DNA of 64,000 bases from Gilliamella sp. wkB7. Its GTDB lineage: Bacteria; Pseudomonadota; Gammaproteobacteria; Enterobacterales; Orbaceae. This document shows, one piece after another, positions 40,357 through 51,481 of this stretch; positions within the stretch are counted from its first letter, which is position 1; each line of letters begins with the position of its first letter. The notes beneath the pieces are model-generated. The model had not been told where the DNA came from. It made no database searches and saw nothing but the letters and a program-made list of their open reading frames with translations. The translations under genes were made by a program, and so were the position numbers. The stretch covers positions 2,418,001 to 2,482,000 of the forward strand of contig NZ_CM004509.1 of NCBI RefSeq assembly GCF_001693435.1, read 5' to 3'.

Positions 40357-40965
40357 TTATTGAATAATATTAATAAATTGTTTTATTATTTGAGCGGTTA
40401 GACCCCAGATAATATAATTATTATATTGATAAAAGTAAACTAAATGTTCAGATCTTTTTTGCCAATCTTTTGAACGATTGGGTAATAAGTTATAAGGAAA
40501 ATCATTATCTGGTTTATGCCCAACTTGCATTGTAGCATGTACAGGCTGATTGTTTTTAAACCATTCAAGCGGAACAGTAAAAATACTTTCAACTTCGTCA
40601 AAGTTTAGCTTTAAATCATCGATAGAATCAATTTTACCTACAAATGGATAAATTATCATCCCTAATGTGGCAATAAATTTTGGTAACTGACCTAAAATAG
40701 TAATTTCATTAATTGAAAGTCCTAGTTCTTCACATGTTTCTCTTTTCGCGGTTTGTTCTGGATTTATATCTTCAATTTCAACTTTACCACCAGGAAAACA
40801 GATATCACCAGGTTGCCATTTGAGTTTATGGGATCTAATTTGGAATAACAAGTGTAATTGATTATCTACTTTTACAATTGGAATTAACACTGCGGCTTTA
40901 TTATTGATTTGTTTTGGATGTTTAGTTGTTTTCAAAATATCCGTTATTTTTTCTAATGTAATCAT
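40357..40965 (-). CDS. nudL: Nudix hydrolase, CoA pyrophosphatase type (NudL)
   Basis: 202 residues (E. coli NudL 192). Nudix box FPGGKVE-IEDINPEQTA-KRETCEELGL fits GX5EX7REUXEEXGU, and the preceding LLFQIRSHKLKWQPGDICFPGG matches the CoA-pyrophosphatase subgroup motif (LLTxRSxxxRxHxGxxxFPGG) apart from substituted Arg/His positions. It is expected to split CoA or related dinucleotides. Divergent from cyaA. Confidence 0.75.
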   Translation of the reverse strand: MITLEKITDILKTTKHPKQINNKAAVLIPIVKVDNQLHLLFQIRSHKLKWQPGDICFPGGKVEIEDINPEQTAKRETCEELGLSINEITILGQLPKFIATLGMIIYPFVGKIDSIDDLKLNFDEVESIFTVPLEWFKNNQPVHATMQVGHKPDNDFPYNLLPNRSKDWQKRSEHLVYFYQYNNYIIWGLTAQIIKQFINIIQ

Positions 40966-41070
40966 AATATTTATTTTGTTTTTAATTTAACGTTCTATTT
41001 ACGTTATAATAAGAAAATGTTAGATTGAAATTGTTTGTTAGTAGTACACGTGTTTTACTTGAATAATGCC

Positions 41071-43542
41071 ATGCAATATTATATTAACAACATAAAAAAA
41101 CAACTTAAAGATCTTGCTTTATTGAAACATGAACGTGCTCTGAATGCTATGTCAGAAGAATTTCAACGTGTTTTTTCGTTTCTGCCGGCTCTTTTTCACT
41201 TTCATGATCCTAAACTTCCAGGCTATCTAAATGAAGATATGCCTACGGGTATTGCTTGTTATGAAATTTCTGAAACCGTTTCTACTCAATTACAAAATGA
41301 TTTTAATTTCATTGCTCCATTAACAACTGTCAAATCTGACATTTCCGCCCTGTATTCAATGGGAAGTACATGCTCAATTGGACAATCAGTTGCATCAGAT
41401 TTGGATATTTGGATTTGTATTGAAAATAATTTATCAGCAGATCGAAAGTCATCTTTACAAAAAAAATGTCGTTTAATTGAGCAATGGGCAAAAGAATTAG
41501 GGATTAAATTAACCTTATTTGTTGTAGATGTAGATCGCTTTATCAATAAACATCATGAATGTTTAATCGGTGAAAATTGTGGTTCGGCACAACATATATT
41601 ATTGTTAGAAGAGTTTTATCGTTCGGCTAACTTATTAGCAGGTAAATTATTATTGTGGTTTGCAGTGCCTAGCGATTTAACTATCAATAACACCAAATAT
41701 CCGACTTATGAAAAGTGTGTTCAAGCATTAATCGAACAAAATATTATCATACGTGATGAATGGATTGATTTTGGTTCATTAACTGGATTATCTGCAGAAG
41801 AATACTTTGGTGCTAGCTTATGGCAACTTTATAAAAGTATTGATTCGCCATTTAAAGCCGTATTGAAAACGTTATTACTCGAAGCTTATTCATGGATTTA
41901 CCCTGAAAATAAACCAATCGCTTATGAGATGCGAAGTTATATTCAAAAGGCAGAAATTTATCAAGGTTGCTATTTAGATTCGTACTATATGCTTTTGCAA
42001 AGGTTAACTCATTACTTAGTTGAAATTGAAGATTTTGCACGATTAGAACTGATTAGAACGTGTTTTTATCTAAAAGTTAATGAACAATTATCTGTTTCCA
42101 CTAGTTTGCCATCGTGGCGTCGAAAAGTTCTAGATGATTTAGTGAAACAATGGGGATGGAGTAAAGAGTTCATTGCTAAATTAGATGCCAGTAATACTTG
42201 GAAGATAGAACAAGTTCGTGAAATACACGAAATATTATTACAGACTATGATGACAGGTTATCGCAATTTACTGAATTTTGGTCGTCGTAATAATTTAGAT
42301 TCACTAATTAGTCCACAAGACTTAGCGATATTAACACGTAAACTTTATGCTTCTTTTGAAGTATTGCCTGGTAAAATTACCACATTAAAACTCAATATTT
42401 CTAATAATTTACAAGAAGATACACTTACTTTTATTTATGTTAAAGAAGATAGAATAAATCGCTCCGGTTGGTATGTGTATAAACAAAAACCAGTTTTAAA
42501 TGACATTATTGGTCACCAATATATAGAATATAGTAAATATTTGGTTAAATTAGTTAGTTGGTGTTATTTTAATAATATGATTTATGACTCAACAGAGTTT
42601 TATTATCATAATGGTGAAGATCGGGATAAGACTAAAATAACCAAATTTATTAAAGATCTAAAAGCATATTTTCCTATTAATGTTCCAACAGCAACGGAAG
42701 AACAACTTTATGGACCCTGTGAGATACGTCACTTAGCCATCATTTTAAATCTCGAAAACGATCCTACATCTAATTTAAACTTAGAAGATGAATTTAATTC
42801 GAATGTATTAAATTATGGTGAAAATGAATTAAGCTTAGTTGGATCGATAGACTTACTATACCGTAATTCTTGGAATGAAATTCGTGTTTTACATTTTAAT
42901 GGTAAATTATGTGTTCTAGAAGCTATTAAAGCGTTACTTAACCGAATGCATAAAGATGCCGATTTACCAAATTCAATGGAAATATTTTGTTACAGTCAAT
43001 GTTTAAATAGCCAAATTAAACAACAAATAAAAAAGTTGATGGATGATTGCATAGAACTGCGATTAAGTTCTACGATAAATAATTTAACGCAAGTTAAACC
43101 TTTAAGAATTGATGGCGCATCTTGGTATCTATTTTTTGAACGACTTGGTGTCTCACTTCATCAATTTGAAAATACCATTGATTTTTACGGTGCAGTATCT
43201 AATAATAAGGCTCAAGGAAGACCATTAAATATATTAGATGAAACAAATGAACTGCCTAAAGAAATAGACAGTGTAGCCTACCAAGGCGTAATTCAGTTCT
43301 TTTTCGAAGATACTGACATTGGGTTTGATCTCTATATTTTAAATGAACATAATCAAATAGAAATATATCGAAATTGTAACGGCAATAGAGAAAATATGGT
43401 CAAAGCCATTAATGATTTTTATGTTTTATCTGATGATAGATTTACTTTTACTACGAGTAGTTCTGTCAATTTCAATCTACCGCAATTTTATCAAATAACT
43501 TATAATAATGCTGGTGAACGAGAGATCTATTTATTGAATTAA
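41071..43542 (+). CDS. cyaA: Class I adenylate cyclase
   Basis: 823 residues (E. coli 848). Makes cAMP for CRP. The catalytic half is conserved, with GSTCSIGQSVASDLDIWI near residue 105 and AEEYFGASLWQLYKSIDSP; the regulatory half (SPCEIRHLAIILNLE-like, LVGSIDLLYRNSWNE, FCYSQCLNSQ) is also clear, but the C-terminal tail is shorter. The ATG at 41071 (MQYYINNIKKQLKDL) matches the family start; the earlier in-frame start adds 12 atypical residues. No good SD is visible, reminiscent of the poorly translated TTG start of E. coli cyaA. CRP-like sites occur at the sugar loci in this window. Confidence 0.95.
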   Translation: MQYYINNIKKQLKDLALLKHERALNAMSEEFQRVFSFLPALFHFHDPKLPGYLNEDMPTGIACYEISETVSTQLQNDFNFIAPLTTVKSDISALYSMGSTCSIGQSVASDLDIWICIENNLSADRKSSLQKKCRLIEQWAKELGIKLTLFVVDVDRFINKHHECLIGENCGSAQHILLLEEFYRSANLLAGKLLLWFAVPSDLTINNTKYPTYEKCVQALIEQNIIIRDEWIDFGSLTGLSAEEYFGASLWQLYKSIDSPFKAVLKTLLLEAYSWIYPENKPIAYEMRSYIQKAEIYQGCYLDSYYMLLQRLTHYLVEIEDFARLELIRTCFYLKVNEQLSVSTSLPSWRRKVLDDLVKQWGWSKEFIAKLDASNTWKIEQVREIHEILLQTMMTGYRNLLNFGRRNNLDSLISPQDLAILTRKLYASFEVLPGKITTLKLNISNNLQEDTLTFIYVKEDRINRSGWYVYKQKPVLNDIIGHQYIEYSKYLVKLVSWCYFNNMIYDSTEFYYHNGEDRDKTKITKFIKDLKAYFPINVPTATEEQLYGPCEIRHLAIILNLENDPTSNLNLEDEFNSNVLNYGENELSLVGSIDLLYRNSWNEIRVLHFNGKLCVLEAIKALLNRMHKDADLPNSMEIFCYSQCLNSQIKQQIKKLMDDCIELRLSSTINNLTQVKPLRIDGASWYLFFERLGVSLHQFENTIDFYGAVSNNKAQGRPLNILDETNELPKEIDSVAYQGVIQFFFEDTDIGFDLYILNEHNQIEIYRNCNGNRENMVKAINDFYVLSDDRFTFTTSSSVNFNLPQFYQITYNNAGEREIYLLN

Positions 43543-43663
43543 AACTGATCTGTAAAGTTAAGTTATTTTATAAAAAGCTCAATAAATCAATATTATTTGT
43601 TGTAAAAAATGTTTTAAAGGTATTTTGATATGAAAAAAACTTATATTTCTATTAAAATAAATG

Positions 43664-43691
43664 GGAACTTTTTACGAATTTAACAATCTAA
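43664..43691 (+). promoter_or_regulatory. Sigma-E dependent promoter of rpoE
   Basis: GGAACTT (43664-43670), 16 bases, TCTAA (43687-43691) fits the sigma-E consensus (GGAACTT-N15/16-TCTGA or TCAAA). It lies about 60 bases before rpoE, consistent with autoregulation. Confidence 0.8.
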
Positions 43692-43753
43692 CTGTTAGTA
43701 AGCACATTTTTTGGGCCACAAGCAGTTATTAACATAGTGAGGGTTGGCCTTTA

Positions 43754-44329
43754 ATGGGGGAGCAAATAACAGACCAAGTATTAGTTGATCGCATATTAAA
43801 TGGGGATAAAAATGCGTTCAATTTGCTTGTTGTTCGTTATCAAAATAAACTCGCTCATTTGGTTTCTCGCTACGTTTCAGCTTCTGAAGTTCCAGATGTT
43901 GTGCAAGAGACTTTTATTAAGGCTTATCGATCTTTAAGCCTATTTAAAGGTGAAAGTATATTTTATACATGGTTGTACAGAATCGCTGTTAATACAGCAA
44001 AAAATTATCTAATTTCTCAGGGACGTCGGCCTCCCTCATCAGACATTGATGCAAGTGAAGCCGAAAGTTATGACAGTGCAGAATCTTTAAGAGATATTGA
44101 TAATCCAGAGAGTTTAGCGCTTTCAAAAGAAGTTGGAAAAGTGGTATTTGAAGCAATTGAAGCATTACCCGATGATTTAAAAACTGCCATTACATTGCGC
44201 GAAATTGATGGTTTAAGTTATGAAGAAATTGCCGAAATTATGAGTACACCTGTTGGTACAGTAAGATCACGTATTTTTAGAGCTCGTGATATTATTGATG
44301 AAAAGATTAAACCATTAATAACTGATTAA
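43754..44329 (+). CDS. rpoE: Envelope-stress sigma factor RpoE (sigma-E)
   Basis: 191 residues, the same length as E. coli RpoE. Region 2 (VVRYQNKLAHLVSRYV...DVVQETFIKAYRSL...FYTWLYRIAVNTAKNYL) and region 4 (LPDDLKTAITLREIDGLSYEEIAEIMSTPVGTVRSRIFRAR) are highly conserved. Directs transcription of outer-membrane assembly and protease genes. Operon with rseA and rseB; autoregulated by the promoter at 43664. Confidence 0.97.
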   Translation: MGEQITDQVLVDRILNGDKNAFNLLVVRYQNKLAHLVSRYVSASEVPDVVQETFIKAYRSLSLFKGESIFYTWLYRIAVNTAKNYLISQGRRPPSSDIDASEAESYDSAESLRDIDNPESLALSKEVGKVVFEAIEALPDDLKTAITLREIDGLSYEEIAEIMSTPVGTVRSRIFRARDIIDEKIKPLITD

Positions 44330-44370
44330 ATCATTTAATTTAAAGTAGCTATAAAATTAAGGTATCTACT

Positions 44371-44931
44371 ATGCAAACAGAACAGAAACAGCAACTTTCA
44401 TCCCTTATGGATGGTGAGCTTAAAGATGATTATTTCATTGATGCTGTATCAAAAGATGAAGATTTACAGTCATGTTGGCATCGCTACCATGTTGTAAGAT
44501 CCGCTATGCGTGGTGAGCTGCACAGTAGTACGTTAACTTTAGATATTTCAAATCAAGTTGCTCAGGCTATTGCTGATGAAAACTTATATTTTGAAATGGC
44601 AGATCAGCCAATCCCACATGAAGTCACTATACCAAAAGCTGAAAATCTATTTTGGGATCGTGTAAAAGATGCAGTGGCAAAAGTCAGTCAAGTTGGATTG
44701 GCGGCTTGTGTTACGTTAGCAATTATTGCTGGTGTTCAATATCAGCAAGGACAATCAAATAATATAAATGGCGCTCCAACATTGAATACTTTACCGGTTG
44801 GAGTCAATGTTGCGCCTGTTGGTGGTATCCAACAACATAACGACCAACAATTACTCGAAAAAAGACAATATGATAAAATTAGATTGCTTGTACAGGATTA
44901 TGAGTTACAAAAAAGACTAAATGCTCATTAA
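44371..44931 (+). CDS. rseA: Anti-sigma-E factor RseA
   Basis: 186 residues (E. coli 216). The N-terminal sigma-binding domain (QQLSSLMDGELKDD...CWHRYHVVRSAMRGE) is followed by a single membrane segment (about 106-125, VGLAACVTLAIIAGVQY) and a short periplasmic part ending in YDKIRLLVQDYELQKRLN. Holds RpoE at the membrane until cleaved by DegS and RseP. 41 bp after rpoE. Confidence 0.93.
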   Translation: MQTEQKQQLSSLMDGELKDDYFIDAVSKDEDLQSCWHRYHVVRSAMRGELHSSTLTLDISNQVAQAIADENLYFEMADQPIPHEVTIPKAENLFWDRVKDAVAKVSQVGLAACVTLAIIAGVQYQQGQSNNINGAPTLNTLPVGVNVAPVGGIQQHNDQQLLEKRQYDKIRLLVQDYELQKRLNAH

Positions 44932-44937
44932 TTTTTT

Positions 44938-45921
44938 ATGAATTGTTTATTTTATTTAAATACATCTAAACTCAAACAGAGTATAAAATTTATCGTTACT
45001 CTGTTCTTGATGCTATTTACTTTATCTGCCTATTCGGAAAACAACGATAAAGCTTTACTATTGATGAATAGTATGCACAAAGCTGTTAAAACGAGTACTT
45101 ACCAAATTCATTTGCTTTCTCAAGATAAAGATCAATACGTTACCACTTATGAATATTCTCATTTAGGATCAGAAAAGCAAAATGATATCAAAGCTCAATT
45201 GCTTTATCTTGAAGGTCCTGCGAAAGAAATTATTTTGAATAATGGTGTAACGAGTTATTTTCAACCAGATAGTGCCTCTTTTTCTATTACCAGTCCACGT
45301 ATTACTGAAGCTTTTCCCGATGTGATTTATAATGATTTCAACCAATTGGTTGATGTTTATGATTTTATTTTATTAGGTAAAACCAGAACAGCTAATCGTA
45401 GTGCTCAATTAGTAAAAATGATTGCTAAAGACAAAGATCGTTATAGTTATATTATTTGGATTGATGATGAAAATTTTTTGCCTCTTCGAATTGACTTGCT
45501 TGATCAAAATGGTGAAATCATAAGTCAACAAAAAGTGGTTAATTTAGACGAAAAATTCGATCCAAAAGAGATTAAAGAATATATAGACAGTCGCAATTAT
45601 CCTATCTTATTATCAATTGAAAAACAAAATGACATATTAGAAGTTTGGCGCTTAGCATGGTTACCTAGAGGATTTAAAGAAATTGCGGCCTATAATGTTA
45701 ATTTTTATAATTCTGATATTGCCACTAAATTGTTTTCTGATGGTGTTTTTTCATTTACCGTTAATGTATCTTCGGAACAATCAAGCCAGCTAAATCAGCT
45801 TATTACGCAAGGTGATCGGACTATTTTTTCGACAAACATTAATAATAAAAATATTATTATTATTGGTAATCTACCTAAAGTTACTATTGAGCGTATTGCC
45901 CAAAATATTGTTGAGAAATAA
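44938..45921 (+). CDS. rseB: Sigma-E regulator RseB (periplasmic)
   Basis: 327 residues (E. coli 318). Signal peptide (FIVTLFLMLFTLSAYS), then the LolA-like lipid-binding domain (LLLMNSMHKAVKTSTYQIHLL...EYSHLG...RNGV-type segments) and a C-terminal domain (WLPRGFKEIAAYNV...DGVFSFTVNV). Binds RseA and LPS intermediates to tune cleavage. It lies 6 bp after rseA. The following gap (45922-46074) has no rseC. Confidence 0.92.
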   Translation: MNCLFYLNTSKLKQSIKFIVTLFLMLFTLSAYSENNDKALLLMNSMHKAVKTSTYQIHLLSQDKDQYVTTYEYSHLGSEKQNDIKAQLLYLEGPAKEIILNNGVTSYFQPDSASFSITSPRITEAFPDVIYNDFNQLVDVYDFILLGKTRTANRSAQLVKMIAKDKDRYSYIIWIDDENFLPLRIDLLDQNGEIISQQKVVNLDEKFDPKEIKEYIDSRNYPILLSIEKQNDILEVWRLAWLPRGFKEIAAYNVNFYNSDIATKLFSDGVFSFTVNVSSEQSSQLNQLITQGDRTIFSTNINNKNIIIIGNLPKVTIERIAQNIVEK

Positions 45922-46074
45922 TCGCAAAACTTTCGATAACACTATGCTTCGCAGTTATTAATGTGTAAAATGTGCCTTTTCTATTTTTCGTGATTATCTA
46001 ACCTGTTATTTTTGGTAATAACATTCTGGGTAATTAACAGTATATAACTAAAACATAAAATATAATTTATTGAT

Positions 46075-47871
46075 ATGAATAAAAATATCCGCAATTTTTC
46101 AATTATTGCTCATATTGACCATGGTAAATCAACGCTTTCAGATCGTATTATCCAAATTTGTGGAGGACTTTCTGATCGTGAAATGGAAGCGCAAGTTCTT
46201 GATTCAATGGATCTTGAACGTGAACGTGGTATTACAATTAAAGCGCAAAGTGTTACGTTAGATTACCATGCAAATGATGGTCAAACATATCAGCTTAATT
46301 TTATCGATACCCCTGGACATGTAGACTTTTCTTATGAAGTTTCTCGCTCACTTGCAGCATGTGAAGGCGCACTATTAGTTGTTGATGCAGGACAAGGTGT
46401 TGAAGCTCAAACCCTTGCAAATTGCTATACGGCTTTAGATATGAATTTAGAAGTTGTTCCCGTGCTTAATAAAATTGATTTACCTGCGGCAGAACCTGAG
46501 CGTGTAGCTGAAGAAATTGAAGATATTGTCGGTATTGATGCAAGTAATGCGGTTCGTTGTTCTGCCAAAACAGGGGTAGGCGTGGCGGATGTATTGGAGC
46601 AATTAGTAAAAGATATTCCACCACCAGAGGGGGATTCAAATGCACCACTACAAGCACTTATTATTGACTCATGGTTTGATAACTATTTAGGGGTCGTATC
46701 TTTAATTCGTATCAAAAATGGCGAATTACACAAAGGCGATAAAATTAAAGTTATGAGTACAGGTATGACTTATAATGTTGACCGTCTTGGTATTTTTACG
46801 CCTAAGCAAGTTGATAAAGATACTTTAAATTGTGGTGAAGTTGGCTGGGTAGTTTGTGCCATTAAAGATATTTTAGGAGCACCCGTTGGTGATACTTTAA
46901 CTTTAGCTAAAAGTCCAGCAGATAAACCATTACCTGGTTTTAAAAAGGTTAAACCGCAAGTTTATGCTGGTTTATTTCCAACAAGCTCTGATGATTATGA
47001 AGCTTTCCGTGATGCATTGGGCAAATTAAGTTTGAATGACGCATCACTATTTTATGAACCAGAAAATTCTGGTGCTTTAGGATTTGGTTTTCGTTGTGGT
47101 TTCCTTGGTTTATTACATATGGAGATCATACAAGAGCGTCTGGAGCGCGAATATAATCTTGATCTTATTACCACAGCACCAACAGTAGTTTATGAAGTTT
47201 TAACAACTTCAAATGAAATTATTTACGTTGATAGTCCGTCTAAACTTCCAGCGGTAAATAATATTCAAGAACTACGAGAACCAATCGCCGAATGTAATAT
47301 ATTGGTTCCACAAAACTATTTAGGTAATGTAATCACGTTATGTGTTGAAAAACGTGGTGTGCAAACTAATATGGTTTATCACGGTAATCAAGTTGCATTG
47401 ACTTACGAAATTCCAATGACAGAAGTAGTTTTAGACTTTTTTGATAAATTAAAATCTACTTCTCGCGGTTATGCTTCATTGGATTATAGTTTTAAACGAT
47501 TCCAAATTGCTGATATGGTTCGATTAGATGTATTAATTAATGGTGAACGTGTTGATGCATTAGCCTTAATTACCCACAGAGATAATGCACCTTATCGTGG
47601 ACGAGAATTAGTGGAAAAAATGAAAGATCTCATTCCTCGTCAACAATTTGATATCGCTATTCAAGCCGCTATTGGTAATCATATTATTGCTCGTTCAACG
47701 GTTAAACAATTACGTAAAAACGTATTAGCCAAATGCTATGGCGGTGATGTTAGCCGTAAAAAGAAACTTTTACAGAAGCAAAAAGAAGGTAAAAAACGCA
47801 TGAAACAAGTTGGTAATGTTGAGTTACCACAAGAAGCGTTTTTAGCCATTTTACACGTGGGAAAAGATTAA
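46075..47871 (+). CDS. lepA: Elongation factor 4 (LepA)
   Basis: 598 residues, full length. Translational GTPase that can back-translocate ribosomes and assists 30S biogenesis. G motifs: [23 protein letters not shown] and SAKTG; a LepA-specific C-terminal domain ([29 protein letters not shown]) lies at the end. lepA-lepB order as in enteric bacteria. Confidence 0.98.
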   Translation: MNKNIRNFSIIAHIDHGKSTLSDRIIQICGGLSDREMEAQVLDSMDLERERGITIKAQSVTLDYHANDGQTYQLNFIDTPGHVDFSYEVSRSLAACEGALLVVDAGQGVEAQTLANCYTALDMNLEVVPVLNKIDLPAAEPERVAEEIEDIVGIDASNAVRCSAKTGVGVADVLEQLVKDIPPPEGDSNAPLQALIIDSWFDNYLGVVSLIRIKNGELHKGDKIKVMSTGMTYNVDRLGIFTPKQVDKDTLNCGEVGWVVCAIKDILGAPVGDTLTLAKSPADKPLPGFKKVKPQVYAGLFPTSSDDYEAFRDALGKLSLNDASLFYEPENSGALGFGFRCGFLGLLHMEIIQERLEREYNLDLITTAPTVVYEVLTTSNEIIYVDSPSKLPAVNNIQELREPIAECNILVPQNYLGNVITLCVEKRGVQTNMVYHGNQVALTYEIPMTEVVLDFFDKLKSTSRGYASLDYSFKRFQIADMVRLDVLINGERVDALALITHRDNAPYRGRELVEKMKDLIPRQQFDIAIQAAIGNHIIARSTVKQLRKNVLAKCYGGDVSRKKKLLQKQKEGKKRMKQVGNVELPQEAFLAILHVGKD

Positions 47872-47890
47872 TCAGTTAAAGAGGTAAAAA

Positions 47891-48895
47891 ATGGCTGGAA
47901 CATTTGCCATCATATTAACAGTAGCGACATTGATTACTGCAATCTTCTGGTTTTTAGAAAAATTTAGGTGGAAACCTGCAAGACAACGAAAAGTTGAAGA
48001 GATTCGCAAGCAACATAATGGCGAAATTGATGGAAAAATACTTGCAGAAGTAGGTAAACCCAAAGGTTGGGTTGAAAGTATATCATCGTTCTTCCCTGTT
48101 TTATTTGTTGTATTTGTGATTCGTTCATTTTTATTTGAACCGTTTCAAATACCATCAGGTTCTATGATGCAAACTTTACTTATTGGTGACTTTATTGCAG
48201 TTCAAAAGTATTCTTATGGATTAAGAGATCCTATTACTAATACAGTATTAATTTCTACAGGTCACCCTAAACGAGGTGATGTCGCTGTATTTAAACATCC
48301 AAATAATCCTCAAATGGATCTAATTAAACGTGTCGTTGGAATGCCAGGCGATAAAATAGTATATCTTGTTAAAGAGAAGAAAGTACTGATTTATCCTGCT
48401 TGTCAAACTAATGACACAAATTGTGTGGGTGGGCAAAAATCTGAACCATTGGACTTACATTATACGCAACCACAACCAAGCAATTGGAAAGAAGTACATC
48501 AAGAGTTTAAAACAAGTCCGAATTTTTATACATTAGAGCAATGTGCAGATAAAGGTATTGTTAATTCTCAATCTGTTTTCTTACTTAATATGAATATACA
48601 ACAAGAGACGTTAGGCGATAGACCTCATGAAATTTTAACCACTCAAGGTTCACATGAGGATCCTAATTATTTTTATCGCCAAAATGGACAACCAATTGCT
48701 ACATGGATAGTACCTAAAGATCACTATTTTATGATGGGTGATAATCGAGATAATAGTGGTGACAGTCGTTATTTTGGCTTTGTACCTGAACAGAATTTTG
48801 TTGGACGTGCAACAGCAATTTGGATCAGTTTTGAGAAACAACCAGATGAATGGCCAACAGGCATCCGATTTAGCCGTATTGGTGGTATACATTAA
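47891..48895 (+). CDS. lepB: Signal peptidase I
   Basis: 334 residues (E. coli 324). Two N-terminal membrane segments, then the periplasmic catalytic domain. Nucleophile Ser91 ([14 protein letters not shown]) and general base Lys146 ([10 protein letters not shown]) match the E. coli Ser-Lys dyad; box [17 protein letters not shown] is intact. SD AAAGAGG precedes the ATG. 19 bp after lepA. Confidence 0.97.
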   Translation: MAGTFAIILTVATLITAIFWFLEKFRWKPARQRKVEEIRKQHNGEIDGKILAEVGKPKGWVESISSFFPVLFVVFVIRSFLFEPFQIPSGSMMQTLLIGDFIAVQKYSYGLRDPITNTVLISTGHPKRGDVAVFKHPNNPQMDLIKRVVGMPGDKIVYLVKEKKVLIYPACQTNDTNCVGGQKSEPLDLHYTQPQPSNWKEVHQEFKTSPNFYTLEQCADKGIVNSQSVFLLNMNIQQETLGDRPHEILTTQGSHEDPNYFYRQNGQPIATWIVPKDHYFMMGDNRDNSGDSRYFGFVPEQNFVGRATAIWISFEKQPDEWPTGIRFSRIGGIH

Positions 48896-48906
48896 TTGCA
48901 ATGATA

Positions 48907-49581
48907 ATGAAAAAGTTTAATCAAATACAACAATCAATTGGTTACCAATTTAATAATTTATCTTTATTAGAATTGGCACTTACTCATCGAAGTGCTAACA
49001 AATTGCATAATGAACGTTTAGAGTTTTTAGGTGATTCAATTTTAAGCTTTGTGATTGCTAATGAACTGTATGAACGTTTTGTCAAACAAGATGAGGGTGA
49101 TTTGAGTCAAATGCGTGCAACACTTGTTTGTGGGCAAACACTGGCTGAAATGGGTAAAGAATTTAAATTAGGTGATTATCTTATTCTTGGTCAAGGCGAG
49201 TTAAAAAGTGGCGGGTTTCGTCGTGACTCGATTATTTCTGATGCCGTCGAAGCTATTATTGGTGCTATTTATTTAGATAGCAATATCGAAACGGTACGAC
49301 GTTTAATTTTGACGTGGTATCAAACCAGATTGAATAAAATTCAACCTGGTATTAAACAAAAAGATGCCAAAACACGCTTACAAGAATATCTGCAAGGCAT
49401 TCATTGTGAGCGCCCATGTTATTTAATTCTTGAAGTAACAGGTGATAATCATGAGCAAGAATTCTTAATTCAATGCAAACTTGAGAATGATAGCCGTGAA
49501 TATTTAGGGCGAGGTCTAAGCCGTCGCAAAGCCGAGCAAGCAGCTGCTCAAGAAGCACTTAATCAATTAGGTATAAAATGA
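48907..49581 (+). CDS. rnc: Ribonuclease III
   Basis: 224 residues from the second ATG (an in-frame ATG at 48901 adds two residues; E. coli 226). Double-strand-specific RNase that processes rRNA and the pnp leader. Signature [18 protein letters not shown] holds the catalytic acidic residues, with [13 protein letters not shown] downstream; a C-terminal dsRNA-binding domain ends [14 protein letters not shown]. No strong SD at either ATG. The end overlaps era by 4 bp. Confidence 0.96.
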   Translation: MKKFNQIQQSIGYQFNNLSLLELALTHRSANKLHNERLEFLGDSILSFVIANELYERFVKQDEGDLSQMRATLVCGQTLAEMGKEFKLGDYLILGQGELKSGGFRRDSIISDAVEAIIGAIYLDSNIETVRRLILTWYQTRLNKIQPGIKQKDAKTRLQEYLQGIHCERPCYLILEVTGDNHEQEFLIQCKLENDSREYLGRGLSRRKAEQAAAQEALNQLGIK

Positions 49582-50483
49582 CAAAAACAACACAACATTG
49601 TGGATTTGTCGCCATAGTAGGTCGACCAAATGTAGGTAAATCAACATTATTAAATCAACTACTAGGCCAAAAAGTTTCTATAACATCGCGTAAAGCGCAA
49701 ACAACACGTCACCGTATTGTTGGTATTGATACTCAAGATAATGATCAGGTTATTTATATTGATACTCCGGGCTTACACATCGAAGAAAAAAGAGCGATTA
49801 ATCGTTTAATGAATCGTGCTGCAAGTAGCTCAATTGGTGATGTCGAATTAGTAATCTTTGTCGTTGAAGGTACACATTGGAATGATGACGATGAAATGGT
49901 TGCCAACAAGCTTAAAGATTGCAAATGCCCAGTATTGTTGGTAATTAATAAAATTGACAACGTTATCGACAAAACTCAACTATTACCGCATATTCAAGAA
50001 ATCAGCCAAAAAGTTAATTTTCTTGATGTAGTGCCAATTAGCGCTGAAAAAGGTGATGGCGTTGATATTATAAGGAAAATTGTCAAAAAACATTTGCCAG
50101 AAGGCGAACATCATTTTCCTGAAGATTATATCACCGATCGATCTCAACGATTTATGGCTTCCGAAATTATTCGTGAAAAGTTAATGCGTTTTTTAGGTGA
50201 TGAGTTGCCATACTCAGTCACTGTCGAAATTGAGCAATTCAAAGTTGATGAACGTAATGGAATGTATCGTATCAACGGCTTAATATTAGTTGAAAGAGAT
50301 GGTCAAAAGAAAATGGTCATTGGCAACAAAGGTGAAAAAATCAAAAAAATCGGTATAGAAGCCCGCAAAGATATGCAATCATTTTTTGACAACAAAGTAC
50401 ATTTAGAGCTTTGGGTTAAAGTTAAAGCGGGTTGGGCCGATGATGAGCGCGCGTTGCGTAGCTTAGGTTATAGTGATGATTAA
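49578..50483 (+). CDS. era: GTPase Era
   Basis: 301 residues, same as E. coli. Binds the 16S rRNA 3' end during 30S maturation. G1 [21 protein letters not shown]3 DTPG, G4 NKID, and a C-terminal KH domain ([21 protein letters not shown]). ATGA overlap with rnc. The usual followers recO and pdxJ are absent; a terminator and the ara operon come next. Confidence 0.98.
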   Translation: MTKTTQHCGFVAIVGRPNVGKSTLLNQLLGQKVSITSRKAQTTRHRIVGIDTQDNDQVIYIDTPGLHIEEKRAINRLMNRAASSSIGDVELVIFVVEGTHWNDDDEMVANKLKDCKCPVLLVINKIDNVIDKTQLLPHIQEISQKVNFLDVVPISAEKGDGVDIIRKIVKKHLPEGEHHFPEDYITDRSQRFMASEIIREKLMRFLGDELPYSVTVEIEQFKVDERNGMYRINGLILVERDGQKKMVIGNKGEKIKKIGIEARKDMQSFFDNKVHLELWVKVKAGWADDERALRSLGYSDD

Positions 50484-50500
50484 ACCAAACTTAGTCAAAC

Positions 50501-50533
50501 AAAAATCAGGCATATATTTTGCCTGATTTTTTT
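50501..50533 (+). terminator. Intrinsic terminator after era
   Basis: AAAAATCAGGC (50501-50511), 9-base loop, GCCTGATTTTT (50521-50531), continuing into T residues. Ends the rnc-era transcript. Confidence 0.87.
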
Positions 50534-50696
50534 ATCTATCAAATAGTCTTAGAAGTTGTGTTTTTTTGATTATTAATTCCTTAAAATTTTAATTGCTATA
50601 CTTAATCCTATTATCCGAAAGTTAATCAATCTATATTTATAATATCTTTATTAGTTAAAGAATCGACTACTATTTAAATGATTTTTTATTAAATAT

Positions 50697-51389
50697 TTAA
50701 ACTTGCCCATAATAGGCATTTTTACCATGCTTACGATAATAGTGTTTATCCAATAATTCTTGTTGGATTTTTATACCGACATTCAGATTGCGAGTCGCTA
50801 ATGCCATAGCAGCAATTTCTTCTAAAACAACCGCATTATGTACGGCGTCATCAGCATTTTTTCCCCATCCAAAAGGACCATGCCCAGACACAAGCACACT
50901 AGGTATTGCCATAACATCAATATTGCGTTTATTAAACTCCTCAATTATGACTTTCCCCGTATTGAGTTCATAATTATTAGTTATTTCAGTTGATGTTAAT
51001 AAGCGAGTACAAGGAATATCACCATAAAAATAATCTGCATGAGTAGTTCCTAAAGCAGGAATATCTAAACCAGCTTGTGACCAAATTGTTGCATTTCGGG
51101 AATGAGTGTGAATAACTCCGCCAATTTGTTCAAACGTTTTATAAAGTTCAATATGCGTTTGGGTATCGCTTGAAGGATTCAACTTACCTTCAATTTTCTT
51201 TCCATCAAGATCAATTATGACAATGTCTTGTGTTGTCAGTTTATCATAAGGAACGCCAGATGGCTTAATGGCAATGACACCATTATTTCTATCAATTTCT
51301 GATACATTTCCCCATGTAAACGTTACAAGTTGATAATAAGGCAATAATAAATTTGCGGCTAAAACGCGTTCTTTTAATTGAGTAAACAT
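50697..51389 (-). CDS. araD: L-ribulose-5-phosphate 4-epimerase
   Basis: 230 residues (E. coli 231) from the chosen ATG, MFTQLKERVLAANLLLPYY; AGGA lies 8 bases upstream. A longer in-frame start at 51458 would add a hydrophobic stretch with no family counterpart. Converts L-ribulose-5-P to D-xylulose-5-P. Class II aldolase-like metal site HTHSRNATIW and DKHYYRKHG are present, with TTHADYFYGDIPCTR. Last gene of araB-araA-araE-araD. Confidence 0.95.
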   Translation of the reverse strand: MFTQLKERVLAANLLLPYYQLVTFTWGNVSEIDRNNGVIAIKPSGVPYDKLTTQDIVIIDLDGKKIEGKLNPSSDTQTHIELYKTFEQIGGVIHTHSRNATIWSQAGLDIPALGTTHADYFYGDIPCTRLLTSTEITNNYELNTGKVIIEEFNKRNIDVMAIPSVLVSGHGPFGWGKNADDAVHNAVVLEEIAAMALATRNLNVGIKIQQELLDKHYYRKHGKNAYYGQV

Positions 51390-51481
51390 ACCAAGCATCC
51401 TGTTTAATAATATGAATAGAAAAAACGACTGTTCATATAGGACAATACCAATCAGCATTGTCCTTAATGGATTAATTATTG

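Noticed and set aside
43630..43683. 17-codon reading upstream of rpoE as a leader peptide
   Set aside because: It runs into the sigma-E promoter and lies upstream of the likely start site, so it would not be on the rpoE mRNA from that promoter.
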